Positions 12,334 through 23,123 of a stretch of 64,000 bases of DNA are shown here, piece after piece. Both the position numbers and the translations under genes were made by a program. How positions within the stretch are numbered: the first letter of the stretch is position 1; the number at the start of each line of letters is the position of its first letter. Source of the DNA: Prostheceraeus crozeri (lineage: Eukaryota > Platyhelminthes > Polycladida > Euryleptidae); the NCBI GenBank assembly GCA_907163375.1, contig CAJQUW010001420.1, positions 1,054,001 through 1,118,000 on the forward strand, written 5' to 3'. The notes under the pieces were generated by a model. It saw only the letters and a program-made list of their open reading frames with translations, made no database searches and was not told the DNA's origin.

Positions 12334-12415
12334 TTCTGGAACAAATGAAGATTCCTCATTGAAGGAATTGATTCCTCTCTGAAGGAATAGCGGGTCCCTG
12401 CATTAACCAGCCCAA

Positions 12416-12886
12416 TCAACTGTTAACAGCGACGAGACTACTATCCTTGCCTCTAATTATCTGATTTCCAAAAACGATGTCATAGTACTGGTCAGCACCA
12501 ATCAGCATGCCGATCTCCAAGTGATTGTCCCTTTCATCGTAAAAATCTGCCAAACCTAAATTATCGAACTGACCTAAAGACTTGACGTCGATCGATTGCT
12601 GATTATTGCAAATTACGTCAACCGTATTTGCTGACAAAGTAATAATTTCGTCAGAGTTAATTTTCTTTATTTGAACATCGACTTTTGAAGATATATGATG
12701 AGTTACATCTTTAGACCCAAAGGTATTGACTGACCAGTGTTCCTCAAATCCAGTCGGAATGTAAAAATAATTACATAAATCTTGTCGTATGTATGTTCTC
12801 GAGCTCGCTGTATCCATGATCAATTTTATCAGGATTTCTGATTTGCCGTCTGGAGATAACAGAACAGCCTTAGCAGTGGGAATCAT
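12416..12886 (-). pseudogene. BEL/Pao aspartic protease region
   Basis: The frame reads IPTAKAVLLSPDG..., then LIMDTASSRTYIRQDLC, then LGLADFYDERDN and LIGADQYYDIV, the order of a BEL-type retropepsin followed by the linker to RT. The catalytic triad should be D-(S/T)-G; the Gly is Ala here (MDTASS), which probably inactivates it. It ends in a stop at 12,416 and is followed by about 80 bp that keep no open frame into RT. Confidence 0.75.
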
Positions 12887-14205
12887 AACATGTCAGTTTC
12901 CACCACATGTGGTCATTACATGTCCTGTCTCTTTGACCGAGTCAACATTAACAACTTGAACTGATGCGGAGTTTTTGTCTGATTCATCATTATTACATTC
13001 CACTTTTTGTTTGCATTTAATAATTGTTGGACAGATTGATATATGATGCGATTTACGAGTAGAGCATCTCTTACAACTTTGCTGGAATTTACAGCTCTTG
13101 GCATTGTGATTTTACTTTAGGCATAAAAAGCATAGTTGCTCTTTTTTAATGAACTCAACTCTATCCTCAAGATATTTCAATTTATCACACCAAGATGACT
13201 TTTGTTCGCCAGCGCAAAATACGCATTTCTTCTTTACATATACATTTTCAACGGAAACTTTATCCGAGGTTGTCAGCGCTATAACGGAACCACACTTTTC
13301 GTTGCTAAGCTTGTCAATTGTTTTTGATTTATTTTCAGAATACTTTAGAGGTGATTATTGCTCTTCTATAGCTTCACGAAACTTAATTTCAATTTCAAAA
13401 TCTTTCAAAAAATCCTCAATGGTCTCAATCACGCAACCAAACCGGGAGCACATTGATAACTGAACATTTTTTCATAATTTAGACAATCACTGGCAATACA
13501 ACCCTCTCGTATGAATCACACTCAACGCCTAGCCTGTGTAAACTACGAGTATGGAATTTCAAATTATCGTAATAATGACGCATATGCTCAACATTCTCAG
13601 ATAAACAAGACCCCTCCTGTATAGTACGCAAGTGATCATTAATAGCACTCTGAGGGGACCCAAACCGATCACGCAAAATGTCAACAGCAATACTGAAATT
13701 ACTATCAACTAGGTTCATTCCCGCTATGGCAGCCTTCGCAGTGCCTTTTAGACACGAATGCAAATAAACAAACTTCTGCACTTCAGATAAAGTAGGGTTC
13801 TTTATAACAGCAGTACAAAATATATCATAGAAAGACCGCCATTCCATTTTATTACCTGAGAAGGTAAGTAACTGCAAGTTTGATTGAGGACGATTCAGAA
13901 ACAGTAGCTTTAGACTTTATCATATTATCAATTTCAACCAGAGTAGATTGAATCTTCAACTTATAATTCAAACTTTCCTCTATTTCTGAATCGATCTCAT
14001 CATCCTCACACTCATTTACAATAAGCTGATCAAAATGTTCTAACCTGGTTAAATCACGACTGAGGTTAGTCTTAATAGCTTCCATATGATGAGATGGAAG
14101 TCTATCACTTACACGGTTGATACACTTTGAAACTGCAGTCTGCACGGCTCCTCGTTGCTTCACCAAAGTCGCTTTATCCATCTTGAAATTCGCGAGATTC
14201 TCCAA
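12887..14205 (-). pseudogene. BEL/Pao gag with zinc knuckles, broken
   Basis: The matrix/capsid part is split into two frames. 14,205-13,852 starts MENLANFKMDKATLVKQR. 13,877-13,479 contains LLTFSGNKMEWRSFYDIFCT and YLHSCLKGTAKAAIAG, typical of BEL gag (the LPxFSGD...EWxSFxDxF block). Further down the same strand the nucleocapsid can be read in pieces. It has CVFCAG..., EQLCFLCLK and CKRCSTRKSHHISIC, the Cys/His clusters of BEL zinc knuckles. A TAA interrupts the frame at the EEQ/SPLKYSENKSK junction (about 13.35 kb), and frame changes occur near 13.86 and 13.46 kb. No full Gag can be made from this copy. Confidence 0.8.
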
Positions 14206-14244
14206 TACGTTCTTCCTCTTGTTGACTATGTAGAACGAAATTCA

Positions 14245-14286
14245 TGTTGTGGATTCTTGCCGCAAGAGAAACAGAACGAAATTCAC
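14245..14286 (-). repeat. Duplicated LTR tail inside the BEL leader
   Basis: The last 35 bases of the LTR in sense orientation (copy at 14,245-14,279 against 14,302-14,336) occur a second time just beyond the primer-binding site. The copy is bracketed by GAACGAAATTCA at 14,233-14,244 and 14,275-14,286. It looks like a template-switch product made during reverse transcription. Confidence 0.8.
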
Positions 14287-14287
14287 G

Positions 14288-14301
14288 CACGTTGGGCGCC
14301 A
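14288..14301 (-). other. tRNA-Lys-type primer-binding site
   Basis: In sense orientation TGGCGCCCAACGTG follows the 5' LTR directly. It is complementary to the 3' end, including CCA, of animal tRNA-Lys (the isoacceptor ending ...CACGTTGGGCG). The match stops after 14 bases. This is the start site for minus-strand DNA synthesis. Confidence 0.75.
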
Positions 14302-14483
14302 TGTTGTGGATTCTTGCCGCAAGAGAAACAGAACGACCGTCGATAGCAAAGCGATGTTTTATTATGATCTGCACATGCACACTGTACAGAGCAAACAGAC
14401 AATAACAAAGAGCACTAATCGGGTTGTGCGCCGATCGGGCAATAGTCTTTTATCACTCTCGAACAATAGCGAAGTCCGCGACA
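14302..14483 (-). repeat. BEL/Pao 5' LTR
   Basis: 182 bp with TG...CA ends in sense orientation. The inner boundary is fixed by the adjoining primer-binding site. It is presumed to carry the element's promoter and polyadenylation signals, but I could not single out a TATA box or AATAAA. Confidence 0.93.
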
Positions 14484-15312
14484 ACATGTGTAAAACATGC
14501 TATAGAGCATACCATCAATTCAGGTAGCTGACGCATTTGTCATCAAAAGGAATATCAAAATCGTCATTCCACGGCAAGATAATTATTATCTCGGAATGAT
14601 GCATCATTTTGTAACACCATAAGTGACTTTTTCAGACTCAAATCAGTAAGCCTGCATGAAACTCAAATGACAGTGTACATGCCACAGACGACTGACAAGA
14701 TTAACCGCATGTGTCATATGTGCGCGGAAAGAAATAGCCCATGCGCTCGATATCTTCTAGCTCAATTTTATTCCCTCAATTTCAAGCTGACTATTCATTC
14801 AACTTTACAGGATATTCCAAACTCGTCATAATACCTGTATAACTCTCGTTACCACAAATGCGGTTCAGCTGACTGAAATGGGAAGAAAATTGATCAAATG
14901 AAGACAAAAATGGTCGAAAAAATGCCCACGTGATGATTAAGAAGAGATGTAGGCCTCGCAGGATCGAATCAAAGTCCACTGCGCACGACCGAGGAACATG
15001 TTGATGCAAAGAAGCAGCTAGGAGGCACAGAAATATAAAGAAAGAATCACATGTCTTCGGAATACAGCTGTAGAATTGCAAATTCTGTGGGTTTGCTATT
15101 CCGTCATGAAAGAGTGATCATTTCAATCATTCGCGAGGGATGGATAATTTCACCACAACAGCTGGCGTAATAATATTGTATTTCTTGGAGATTTGATTAA
15201 AACGTTAAAGAGGACGTCCAATTCTATTCTACTTCACTTAGAAAATGCACTTATTTGTTGACCAAATCTCCCGAGTTGACAGAATCTTCAGCAACGAAGA
15301 TTCACAATAATC
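14484..15312. other. Non-coding flank with satellite-like motif
   Basis: Contains AAAATCGTCATTCCACGGCA at about 14,554, one of the degenerate units seen again at 16.8-17.6 kb. No gene was recognised. Confidence 0.4.
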
Positions 15313-15541
15313 AGAATAACAATGTACGAAAATGCTATTGTTCGTGCTAAAGATAATAGATAATATATATATATATATAAATTCCAAAAAAGGTTCCAAG
15401 GAAAACTGAGAAATCTTATTCCCTGACGCGTTTCTGCTCACTCCTAGAGCTTGTCAAAGGGAATGAAATTATATTTAAATCAAACAACATAATACAAAAT
15501 ATGCATGGATATTTTAATGTTCATTCTTATTCAGTGGAGGT

Positions 15542-16005
15542 TTAAGCATAGAAATGAAACTTTTCTTTTTTCTCTCTGTGGTATTTACTGCATTGAGGAG
15601 GCAATTGATATATCGCTGCGGCCATAAATTTTACCTCAACCTCACTAGCACAAGATGCTATGTGCTTGCTTACGTTTAGGATGGCATAATGCGGATGTAA
15701 TATATGTTGCCTATAAATCGTTATTCTCGTCCTAAACATTCCACCAGTTTGGCCGATATAAAACTGATGACAACCTTTGCAAAAAAGAGTTAAGATTCGA
15801 TTTAATATTGAAGGTTCTTAAAACGTTTTGTTACTTTAAAATCGACACTCTCTCCCACAAGCAAGCAATTACAACAGCTACATCTGGGTTCACCACACTT
15901 CGTTATACCGTTTATGATTTCTTTGTTATTTCTGTTTAATATTCTATACAAGTTTTTAGGTTGTTTGTATGCTTTTATAATTCGACTGTTTTTTAAGGAA
16001 TCCAT
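15542..16005 (-). pseudogene. Penelope-like element GIY-YIG endonuclease region
   Basis: The minus strand encodes the PLE linker, ITKCGEPRCSCCNCLLVG, in the frame of 16,005-15,802. After a stop and frame change comes the nuclease: LFCKGCHQFYIGQTGGMFR followed by TRITIYRQHI and SEVEVKFMAAAIYQLPPQC. The YIGQTG..RTR block and the preceding CxxC are the second half of the GIY-YIG motif and its Cys neighbourhood, as in Penelope-type retroelements. The GIY half is poorly preserved. No reverse transcriptase is present in the copy, so it is a 5'-truncated and inactive fragment. Confidence 0.75.
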
Positions 16006-16055
16006 TAATCTTAAAGCCCCTATAGTAGGAGCGATTACCTCATTACTTCATTCTT

Positions 16056-16190
16056 AGTGAGGTTGAGGTAAAATTTATGGCCGCAGCGATATATCAATTG
16101 CCTCCTCAATGCCGTAAATACCACAGAGAGAAAAAAGAAAAGTTTGTCATTTCTATGCTTAAACCTCCACTGAATAAGAATGAACATTAA
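16056..16190 (+). pseudogene. Second PLE C-terminal fragment, opposite orientation
   Basis: The plus strand reads SEVEVKFMAAAIYQLPPQC, continues through KYHREKKEKFVISMLKPPL, and stops at TAA 16,188-16,190. It is the mirror copy of the fragment on the left arm and keeps the frame slightly better: the left copy has a shift at KEKFHFYA. Confidence 0.75.
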
Positions 16191-16247
16191 AATATCCATG
16201 CATATTTTGTATTATGTTGTTTGATTTAAATATAATTTCATTCCCTT

Positions 16248-16283
16248 TGACAAGCTCTAGGAGTGAGCAGAAACGCGTCAGGG
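16248..16283 (+). ncRNA. Degenerate hammerhead-ribozyme-like motif of the PLE (also 15,421-15,457 on minus)
   Basis: Both arms contain GACAAGCTCTAGGAGTGAGC followed by AGAAACGCGTC. Penelope-like elements are known to carry hammerhead ribozymes in their terminal repeats, with a CTGATGA core followed by a short stem and GAAAC. Here GAAAC and flanking helices could form, but the core reads CTAGGAG. If this descends from such a ribozyme it is probably inactive. Assignment rests on position and partial motif only. Confidence 0.35.
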
Positions 16284-16799
16284 AATAAGATTTCTCAGTT
16301 TTCCTTGGAGCCTTTTTTGGAATTTATAATTTTTTCCATTTTGGATTCTACTATTTTATATATATATATATATAGAAAGATGATAAAGATAATCCAATAG
16401 GAAAGGCAATCGCTTTCGTAGTGTATGAGCACGAACAATAGCGCTTTGGTACATTTTGTTATTCTCGTTCCGTACATCGCTTTCATAGTCAAAATCAGCC
16501 AGCTTTCGTACTCTACAGTCTACAGTGTACATGCAAATTGATTTGACTTTCTTTATTCTTTTGATGAGGAATTGCATCGAAGATGTGCAACAAAGTTTCA
16601 TTTTTGATGTATTACGGTATGCTATTTTGCTTGGATACACAGTTTGGCATTAATTAACTTTATTCTCTTTAATTTAATGCAGGGTTATACGCCTGCCTAT
16701 AGACAGATCGTGTATTAGACAATCCAGATGATCGTACATGCATCAAAGCAAACTTTCAGCTGATAGCATCATCTGTCGTGTAATCACTTCAATGTTATT

Positions 16800-17580
16800 A
16801 TTGTATAGCGAATTTATGATGAAAAGCTGGGGATTTTTAGGAAACCCAATGACATTATTTTCGTCATTCCACAAGAATAAAAAATCTTCAATCTCTTCAA
16901 AAGTTTAAGTGCCTGACATAATCAACAATATGCATTTGTAAAGAATGGTGTATCATTTGCTGTCCATTAAAAAGTTTCATAGAGAGCTGAATTTTTCAAA
17001 TGACATAATTTTGATGTTCATGAATATTTTGTTGGCCTACAATCAACAGCTTAAGTGGCCATATAGAATCCAAATGCTGTATATCAACGTAAAATCTACC
17101 CTAATGACATCGGTAGTCCTACAATCACTTCAATGTGGTCATGGCAAAACGATATCGCGAGGAAAATAAAGTTGATTTTAGGAAACGCAAAACGTCATTC
17201 CATGACAATTGAAAATCTTCAATTTTTTCAAAAGTTAGAGTGTCAATACTTAGTTGCAAAGGAGGACTCCGGGGCAACATTCATTGTCTTTACTTAAAGA
17301 ATAAGTCTATTATAGGGCAGACTTTTTCAATTGAATGACATGATAAAATTGAGGTGTTTCATTTGCATCATTACACGACAATTGAAGTTTTCTGCCAAAA
17401 TGACAGGTTAGATGGTTCGTTAAACGAAATAATTTTACTTCAGGTTAGACAATATGGGTACATGCTGTCCATGAAAATTTCTGCAAACCATTTCTAAAAG
17501 CATTGGAAGATATCATAATATTCGTGTCAAAATAGGTAAAATGATAAAATCGTCATTCCACGACGATAAAAATGGACAGA
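16800..17580. repeat. Degenerate ~170-bp period repeats
   Basis: Variants of (A)TCGTCATTCCACGACAAT...AAAATCTTCAAT recur at about 16,858, 17,203, 17,370 and 17,545; gaps of about 345, 167 and 175 fit one or two units of roughly 170 bp. A second landmark, TGCTGTCCAT(T/G)AAAA, recurs at 16,961 and 17,464 (about three units). A third, AATGACAT(A/G)AT, recurs at 16,998 and 17,333 (two units). Outlying relatives lie at 8,660 and 14,556. This is an old, diverged tandem array, not a gene. Confidence 0.5.
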
Positions 17581-17599
17581 ACGTTTCACACCGTTCTGT

Positions 17600-19904
17600 A
17601 TTAATACTTTTAAATACGATTTCTATGACATGATGGAGAAGCTAAATGTAGGTAATCTATTGAAGTTACCGAAATACATCAGAATGGCCAATGACATCAG
17701 AACAATAAAGAAATCGGAAGGGTGCTTGTTAGGTGATTAATATTCACATGCATTGTATTGAGAAAGATTATCGACGATCAGTCAAAATCATTTTAGTACT
17801 GATCGAGGACGTCCGGAGCAACAGGTAATTTTGCAAGATTAAAAACGCGTGATGTTACTCTGAATTACAGGCAAATTGAACTTTGATAGTCATTTATTTA
17901 TTTTAAACGATGTAGTGATGATAAACAAGACCTTCTTTCTGCTCGTGACCTCATGTTCAATAAATAATTATGATTATACTTAGCAAATCGAATAGAAAAG
18001 GCGTTTACCAATCTTGATAATTTGATATAACACAAACTTCATATTGCCATTTATGTTATCCAACTAATATCTTGTAACTATCATTTGACATTAATACATC
18101 CATGATGAATGATTATATATTTGCAGGTCATCTCCTTCCAGTGTGACTCATTATTCTATTTCATCTCAGATAATATTTCATTGTCTCATTCTCGAAATTG
18201 TAAATAGATATCATCACAAATTGTCATGTGCATCGTAATCTGTATTCATCCATAATTTGTAATCATCATAATAATCAGCGGGTTTTTATTTTTGAAAAAT
18301 AAGCGTTTCTGACTTCTGCTGTTGAAAGGTCACGTTCAGGTCATAGTTAGTCTGTCTGCTTGATCGGTAAAAGTTGCTGCTAACTGTTTTGCTTGTATTC
18401 ATTTTTAATCGCCATTTTTTTCAGTCACTTATGAGTAAAAAAACATTTACTGACTTGGGAATTCTTTCATATGCAGCAAACTTCTGTCCTTTTTGAACCA
18501 GACACTTGATTGACTTAATCTTTAAGGCAAAGTGTGAATGGCAAACAAACAAGCTGCTTAACTAAATTCTAAAGGTCGGCTTAGTCGAGACGAATTTAGC
18601 GCTTTGCATGTACATCACTTACATAGCTCACTCGGGTTAGGATGGTAGGAAATCGATTGACTTCTACAACGTTTTATCGAGCAGTGCATGGGTTGACCTC
18701 AGCGACGAACTTGAATATTTTGACGATTGTGCATCTCTTAGCTCTTTTCATCGGCACGTTGGTACTTATGGGGCATCGCCCCCCCCTCAGGTTTCACATT
18801 TCTTTAAAATTCGTGAAAATGAATCAATCGTTACAAAACTTTAGTTCCACGTCTGGCAAGGTGTGGTGGGGTAGTGGTCGTGGGAAGATTTCAAATAGCA
18901 GTGAATGAGACGAAGTGGGAGAGAGAACAATGCACACACACGAGTAACAATAACGCGTCCTACAGACGAAGTCAGATCAAGCTGTTGACATCGCTATAGA
19001 CTTCACGTTATCGTCTCTAATACAAAAAGTACTCGTCCAATCTGCATAAATTTTTTCATGTGGGTAGAAAATATAGGTACTTAGTACGTCTGGTTTAAGT
19101 TTGGTGACGATTGATTCATTTTTGCAGATTTTAGACAAATTTGAAAACCGGGGGGGGGGAAATAACCCATAAGTACCGGCGCGTTCCCAAAAGCAGGATG
19201 TTGCCGGTCCGAGAAATCGTGACAGTCATCTTCAGGCATATAACGGAAAACTGCTGTAACCCAAGCGTATCATGTCCCTGATTTAAGCAGTCGAAATAAT
19301 AGTTTGCATGTTAGCAATTTGAATGCAAACAGCATGTTTATTGAATTATTAGGAATTTCATTGCCGGTGAAAGTTACCACTGAATGTCAGAAGATGAGAT
19401 TAGCTGTCTAATTTTCATCGTTCTGGCCTACTGGCCTCCTGGGATCGCAAGATATTGTACACAACAAAGCTTTTAACCTATCAAGTAAATTGATAATTAG
19501 ACCAAGTTTCTACCTCCTAGGAGGTAGCTTTCAACTCCTTAGCAAATGCGTTAGTGCTAGGGAAGGGCTGCACATATGAATGTCATTGTAGGGAAATCTA
19601 AAACACGATCCAATTTTACCGAAAAATGTGTCGCCATTTTACAGCATCTCTTATCCATTGTGATAGTCTGTGAAAAGATGAAGTTTTGAAAAACACATCA
19701 AAAAACTAATATTGTTGAATCTACTTTAGGCTCTTACTTAATTATCAAGCATGACAGCTGAGAGATATCCCGCACTTGGACACTCCCACCTCTTAATTAT
19801 TTTCAGTCACGATTGAGGCAATTCTATGAGCAATGAGTGTAGCTGCAATACTATGAGCACTGCGTATAATAATCATATGCCGGAATCAAACATGATGCAT
19901 GCAC
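17600..19904. other. Long non-coding stretch
   Basis: No coding exon recognised. It contains a perfect 18-bp palindrome CTACCTCCTAGGAGGTAG (about 19,509-19,526) and a run of G at about 19,150. The open frame at 18,642-18,908 lacks any domain signature. Confidence 0.4.
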
Positions 19905-20146
19905 ATTAGAGGTGTGCGAGCCTGACCCGCCCGGGTTCGGTTTGTTTGGACTTCGGGTTGATCGTAAATTCGGGTTTTATTTTCGGATTGTGAATTTATA
20001 ATGCTCGGAAATCTTTAAATGTGCTTGTGTTTTGTTGACTTCCTTAGTAAATATACATGTGCATATACTTCATACATGTATAAGCATACAAAAGTTATGC
20101 ATGTAGGCCTATACATTTACTTATTACATGAATAAATATCATCAAT

Positions 20147-20201
<55 letters not shown>

Positions 20202-20765
20202 CCAACGGTATGCATTCCTAGTTTCATCAGGCTGTATCTTAACTTTTGAAGTGCATATACATGTGTACGCCTAATATTTGAAAAATTATCATATGATGAA
20301 ACTTGAAGCTACACTGCAATACTATGAACCAATTACTATATTAATACATGTATGCTGCATTCAGATGCGACATGCGCATACAGTGATGCATCGAACCGAT
20401 GTAGCTTAGAAATATGTCTCTTTTATCATTATTGTTATCATTGACTACATCCGCATTCGTCAGCGATCTGTAATTTACGTCGAGTTGATTTCAATCTATT
20501 CTGATTAATCGAATTAATGGTGCCAGTCTATTTGTGCACTTCATAAAGACTAAAGACCAAAGTTTGCAAAATTCATTCATCACGGTGCCGAAGAAAAATT
20601 TCATTTTTCAATTAATTTTTTTCGGGGTGTTTTCGAGATTTTAGTATTGGTAAAATTTTCGGATCGGGGTATGTTAAACATTATGGTTACAGTTCGGATT
20701 CTTGCACATAATGCACATATATTCTGTTGACTATTTACATTTTTTGTCAGCCGCACATCCTTGCC
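19905..20765. mobile_element. Possible decayed hAT-like element
   Basis: The left end reads TAGAGGTGTGCGAGCCTGAC followed by CCGCCCGGGTTCGG, and the reverse complement of the right end near 20,755 reads CAAGGATGTGCGGCTGAC. Both sides have subterminal (T)TCGG(G)-rich repeats (19,930-20,000 and 20,620-20,700). hAT ends often look like CAGxGGTGTGCG. I could not find a matching 8-bp target duplication, so the boundaries are tentative. A (TA)n tract lies inside. Confidence 0.4.
20149..20200. repeat. (TA)n microsatellite
   Basis: About 26 uninterrupted TA units. Confidence 0.95.
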
Positions 20766-22539
20766 TGAACAATCAATTCAGTTCATGCACGATCGGCTCA
20801 ATGTGAAAATAGAGCAAGTCGGTATCTCAGTCCTCGTTTCGCAGGATATTTATATCAGTGTTTTTGTCGACGCTTTAAAACCAGTTAATTCAGTAACACG
20901 TACCCTTTATTTTATCGAAACTTGTATGAAAATGGATAAAAGCTTCAGATTATCAATATTGATACAACTATCAAAGCAGAAGTATTGAAAACAACTGCGA
21001 GACAATCAAAAAATTTCACATAAACAATGTTTCGTTTCACAAAGCTTGCGTTGAAACCACAATGAGATCTTTAGCAAATAAGTGATCATTTGAAATGAAG
21101 AAAAGTATAGTGATTATAGATGGAAGCAAAAATATGTAACAGATGTAAACTGAGAAAGTTAAGATCTAACTAAAACTACCTCTTGAATATCAACAAAATT
21201 GATAAAAACGAAAAATTACTGATATACCTTCATATCTGCTGAAAAATCGGACCAAACTGCCCATACACATACAAGATACCGTCCGCTTAAGATATAATTT
21301 ATATACAATGTTTCAGAAGCTTCTGAATTTTATAAATCTGATATCTTTCATTACCATGACAAGAAATATCATCTGTACAATGTCTTTACAAAATATGTTT
21401 TTACAATCGGCGTAAGCAACAGTCGACAAGAAACAATTGTCCAATCTGGTCTGCATATGTAAGATTCTAAAAATATGATATGATAAACAAACAAACATCG
21501 ATATACAATAATAAGTGAAAGACAATTCTAATATCTCAAACAAAAATCATGTCATATGGCAGATCTAATCTTATTAAAACACTCTAAATACTTAAAATAC
21601 ATGTAATAATACTTGATTATGATATGATAATAAAATTGAACACATTTAAAAATTTAATATGAACAAGCAAAATTGATATCACTCGATAAAATTAATACAT
21701 GTAATATAAGTAATTGAAACAAAAATATGTATGCAAAATGCATTCTGTGGATATGAATCATATATGATATTAATGTTATAATGTGTCAATAATACTTTCC
21801 AAGTATGAGTTTGTATAAAAATGATATATATTCCAAATAATATTTATTGCAATTTAATGAATACCGATACCATAGCGTATAGGAGATAATTTTATAACGT
21901 ATTATAATATGGAGACTTATATAATGCATGATATGTGTATAAATATATATCAATAATTAGTAATAGATTCATACCCATGAATCTACTGGGGGAAGGTTAA
22001 CTTTAACAAAAAACATGAGCATACAACATTCTAATTAAAACAACAGTATACGAATACAAAATACGAAAAATGCTTCTGTAATCATGAATTTGCTTTAATA
22101 CTGGCACGATAAATCCACGTTTGATTGCTTGTTTTGTATTAAATGAGTTCACATATATTGTAACACATGTAATGTACGCAGAACTCAGCAAGACATACTA
22201 CGATACGATCGCGAATTTTACAGACTTCGTAACTATTTCTCTCCTATGAACTACCGTTAACTCTGAAACACTGTATAAGTGACTGTTCTCTTATAGGTGA
22301 CTAGTAGCTATAACCTGAAGTAACGCAAACGACAAATTAATCAATTTTGATATGTAATTCTATGATTAAATAATACGGAAATCCATAAATACCATCTGGC
22401 AATTGAGTATGATTGCGAACGACATATACCATGTGAAGTTAACTTAAGCTGATGGACTAATGCATGAGTGAATGTGAATTCTAATGCAAATTATCAACTT
22501 GTTAAAGCGATCTGTAACGAATCTAGAAAACGATCTTGT
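20766..22539. other. AT-rich non-coding stretch
   Basis: Very AT-rich, with short frames only, and no recognisable gene or repeat ends. It may include the 3' untranslated region of the candidate exons immediately to the right. Confidence 0.4.
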
Positions 22540-22896
22540 TCAAAGATGAATGCAGACATGGTCAAAAAAGGAATTTTCAAAATATTCCAAATCGGGAATG
22601 TGACAGGGATTCCCCCAGTCCGCGGAGTCAGTGAAGTTCATACTTGACACTGTCTGAGGATAATAGAAGGATTCACCGAAGTTTGACGAAGTATCAAAAA
22701 GGACGCTGGGAAATCTAGGAGGGCGAGACATAAGTCGAAGAATTGGAGTGAAGTCAAGGTCACCGACCTCGCCTTCCAACACAACCACACAGATTTACGA
22801 GGAAGTTTCTTCGTCGAGGGGAAGTTGGTGAAGGGATCTGCTCCGGTGCAGGATTCGAAGATTCCTTTTTCGGAGAATTGCACGCAGTTGAAATTT
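22540..22896 (-). CDS. Candidate coding exon(s), probably gene 3' end, unassigned
   Basis: On the minus strand a strong splice acceptor (a pyrimidine stretch, ATTTTCAG) ends at 22,897, and the sequence below it is much less AT-rich than its surroundings. Directly after it one frame reads STACNSPKKESSNPAPEQIP and goes on through PSPTSPRRRNFL. It is followed by a possible donor (CTC/GTAAAT). Another frame reads VLEGEVGDLDFTP..., then FDTSSNFGESFYYPQTVSSM and PDLEYFENSFFDHVCIHL before a TGA at 22,540. Internal acceptor-like sites (CCTCCTAG, TTTCCCAG) lie between them. The simplest reading is two short exons of one gene, or one exon with a frame I have not settled. No domain is recognised. Confidence 0.4.
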
Positions 22897-23123
22897 CTGA
22901 AAATAAAAGATGCAAACGTTGACATTTGATGATCACAGTTCTCACAGATTTCGACTCGAAACTTCTTGAAAAGATTGATAGTGGCACGCACGGGAGGTAA
23001 TTGAATTGTCCTTTTAAAATTGAAATAGTACATTTCTTTTATTCATAAGCTAAATTAGATTTAGTATAAATATTCAATTTAATTCAAATGAAAATGGGTA
23101 GTATTTAATTTCAATGAAAATAG

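Larger units (their letters stand above)
8754..14483 (-). mobile_element. BEL/Pao LTR retrotransposon, full-length but defective
   Basis: A complete element in minus orientation: 5' LTR (14,302-14,483), tRNA-Lys-type primer-binding site, gag with zinc knuckles, aspartic protease, reverse transcriptase, RNase H, integrase, polypurine tract and 3' LTR (8,754-8,935). This gag-PR-RT-RH-IN order and the motifs are those of BEL/Pao. The LTRs differ at only two of 182 positions (G/A at the GATCGG(A/G)C site, T/C at TTAT(T/C)ACTC). The coding region nevertheless carries several frameshifts, stops and altered catalytic residues. The sequence flanking the sense 5' LTR ends ...CATGT and that after the 3' LTR begins TGT. 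The target duplication is therefore 3 bp if LTRs are TG...CA, or 5 bp (ACATG on the plus strand) if the inner LTR end is trimmed by two bases. Confidence 0.93.
15313..16465. mobile_element. Inverted pair of Penelope-like element (PLE) fragments
   Basis: A large palindrome. The inner arms are 15,381-15,646 and 16,056-16,322 (about 266 bp each, highly similar). The arms then pass through short TA runs and resume as outer arms (AGAATAAC...GCTATTGTTCGTGC at 15,313-15,347 against GCACGAACAATAGC...GTTATTCT at 16,430-16,465). Each inner arm carries the same PLE C-terminal coding end and 3' untranslated sequence, in opposite orientations. Penelope-like retroelements are known for complex, partly inverted arrangements flanked by pseudo-LTRs, which fits this structure. 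Confidence 0.75.

Noticed and set aside
13149-13463. A plus-strand ORF inside the BEL element
   Set aside because: It is antisense to the gag zinc-knuckle region and has no signature of its own.
19509-19526. A let-7-like site in the palindrome CTACCTCCTAGGAGGTAG
   Set aside because: Only the seed matches; the flanks do not fold into a microRNA precursor with let-7 sequence.
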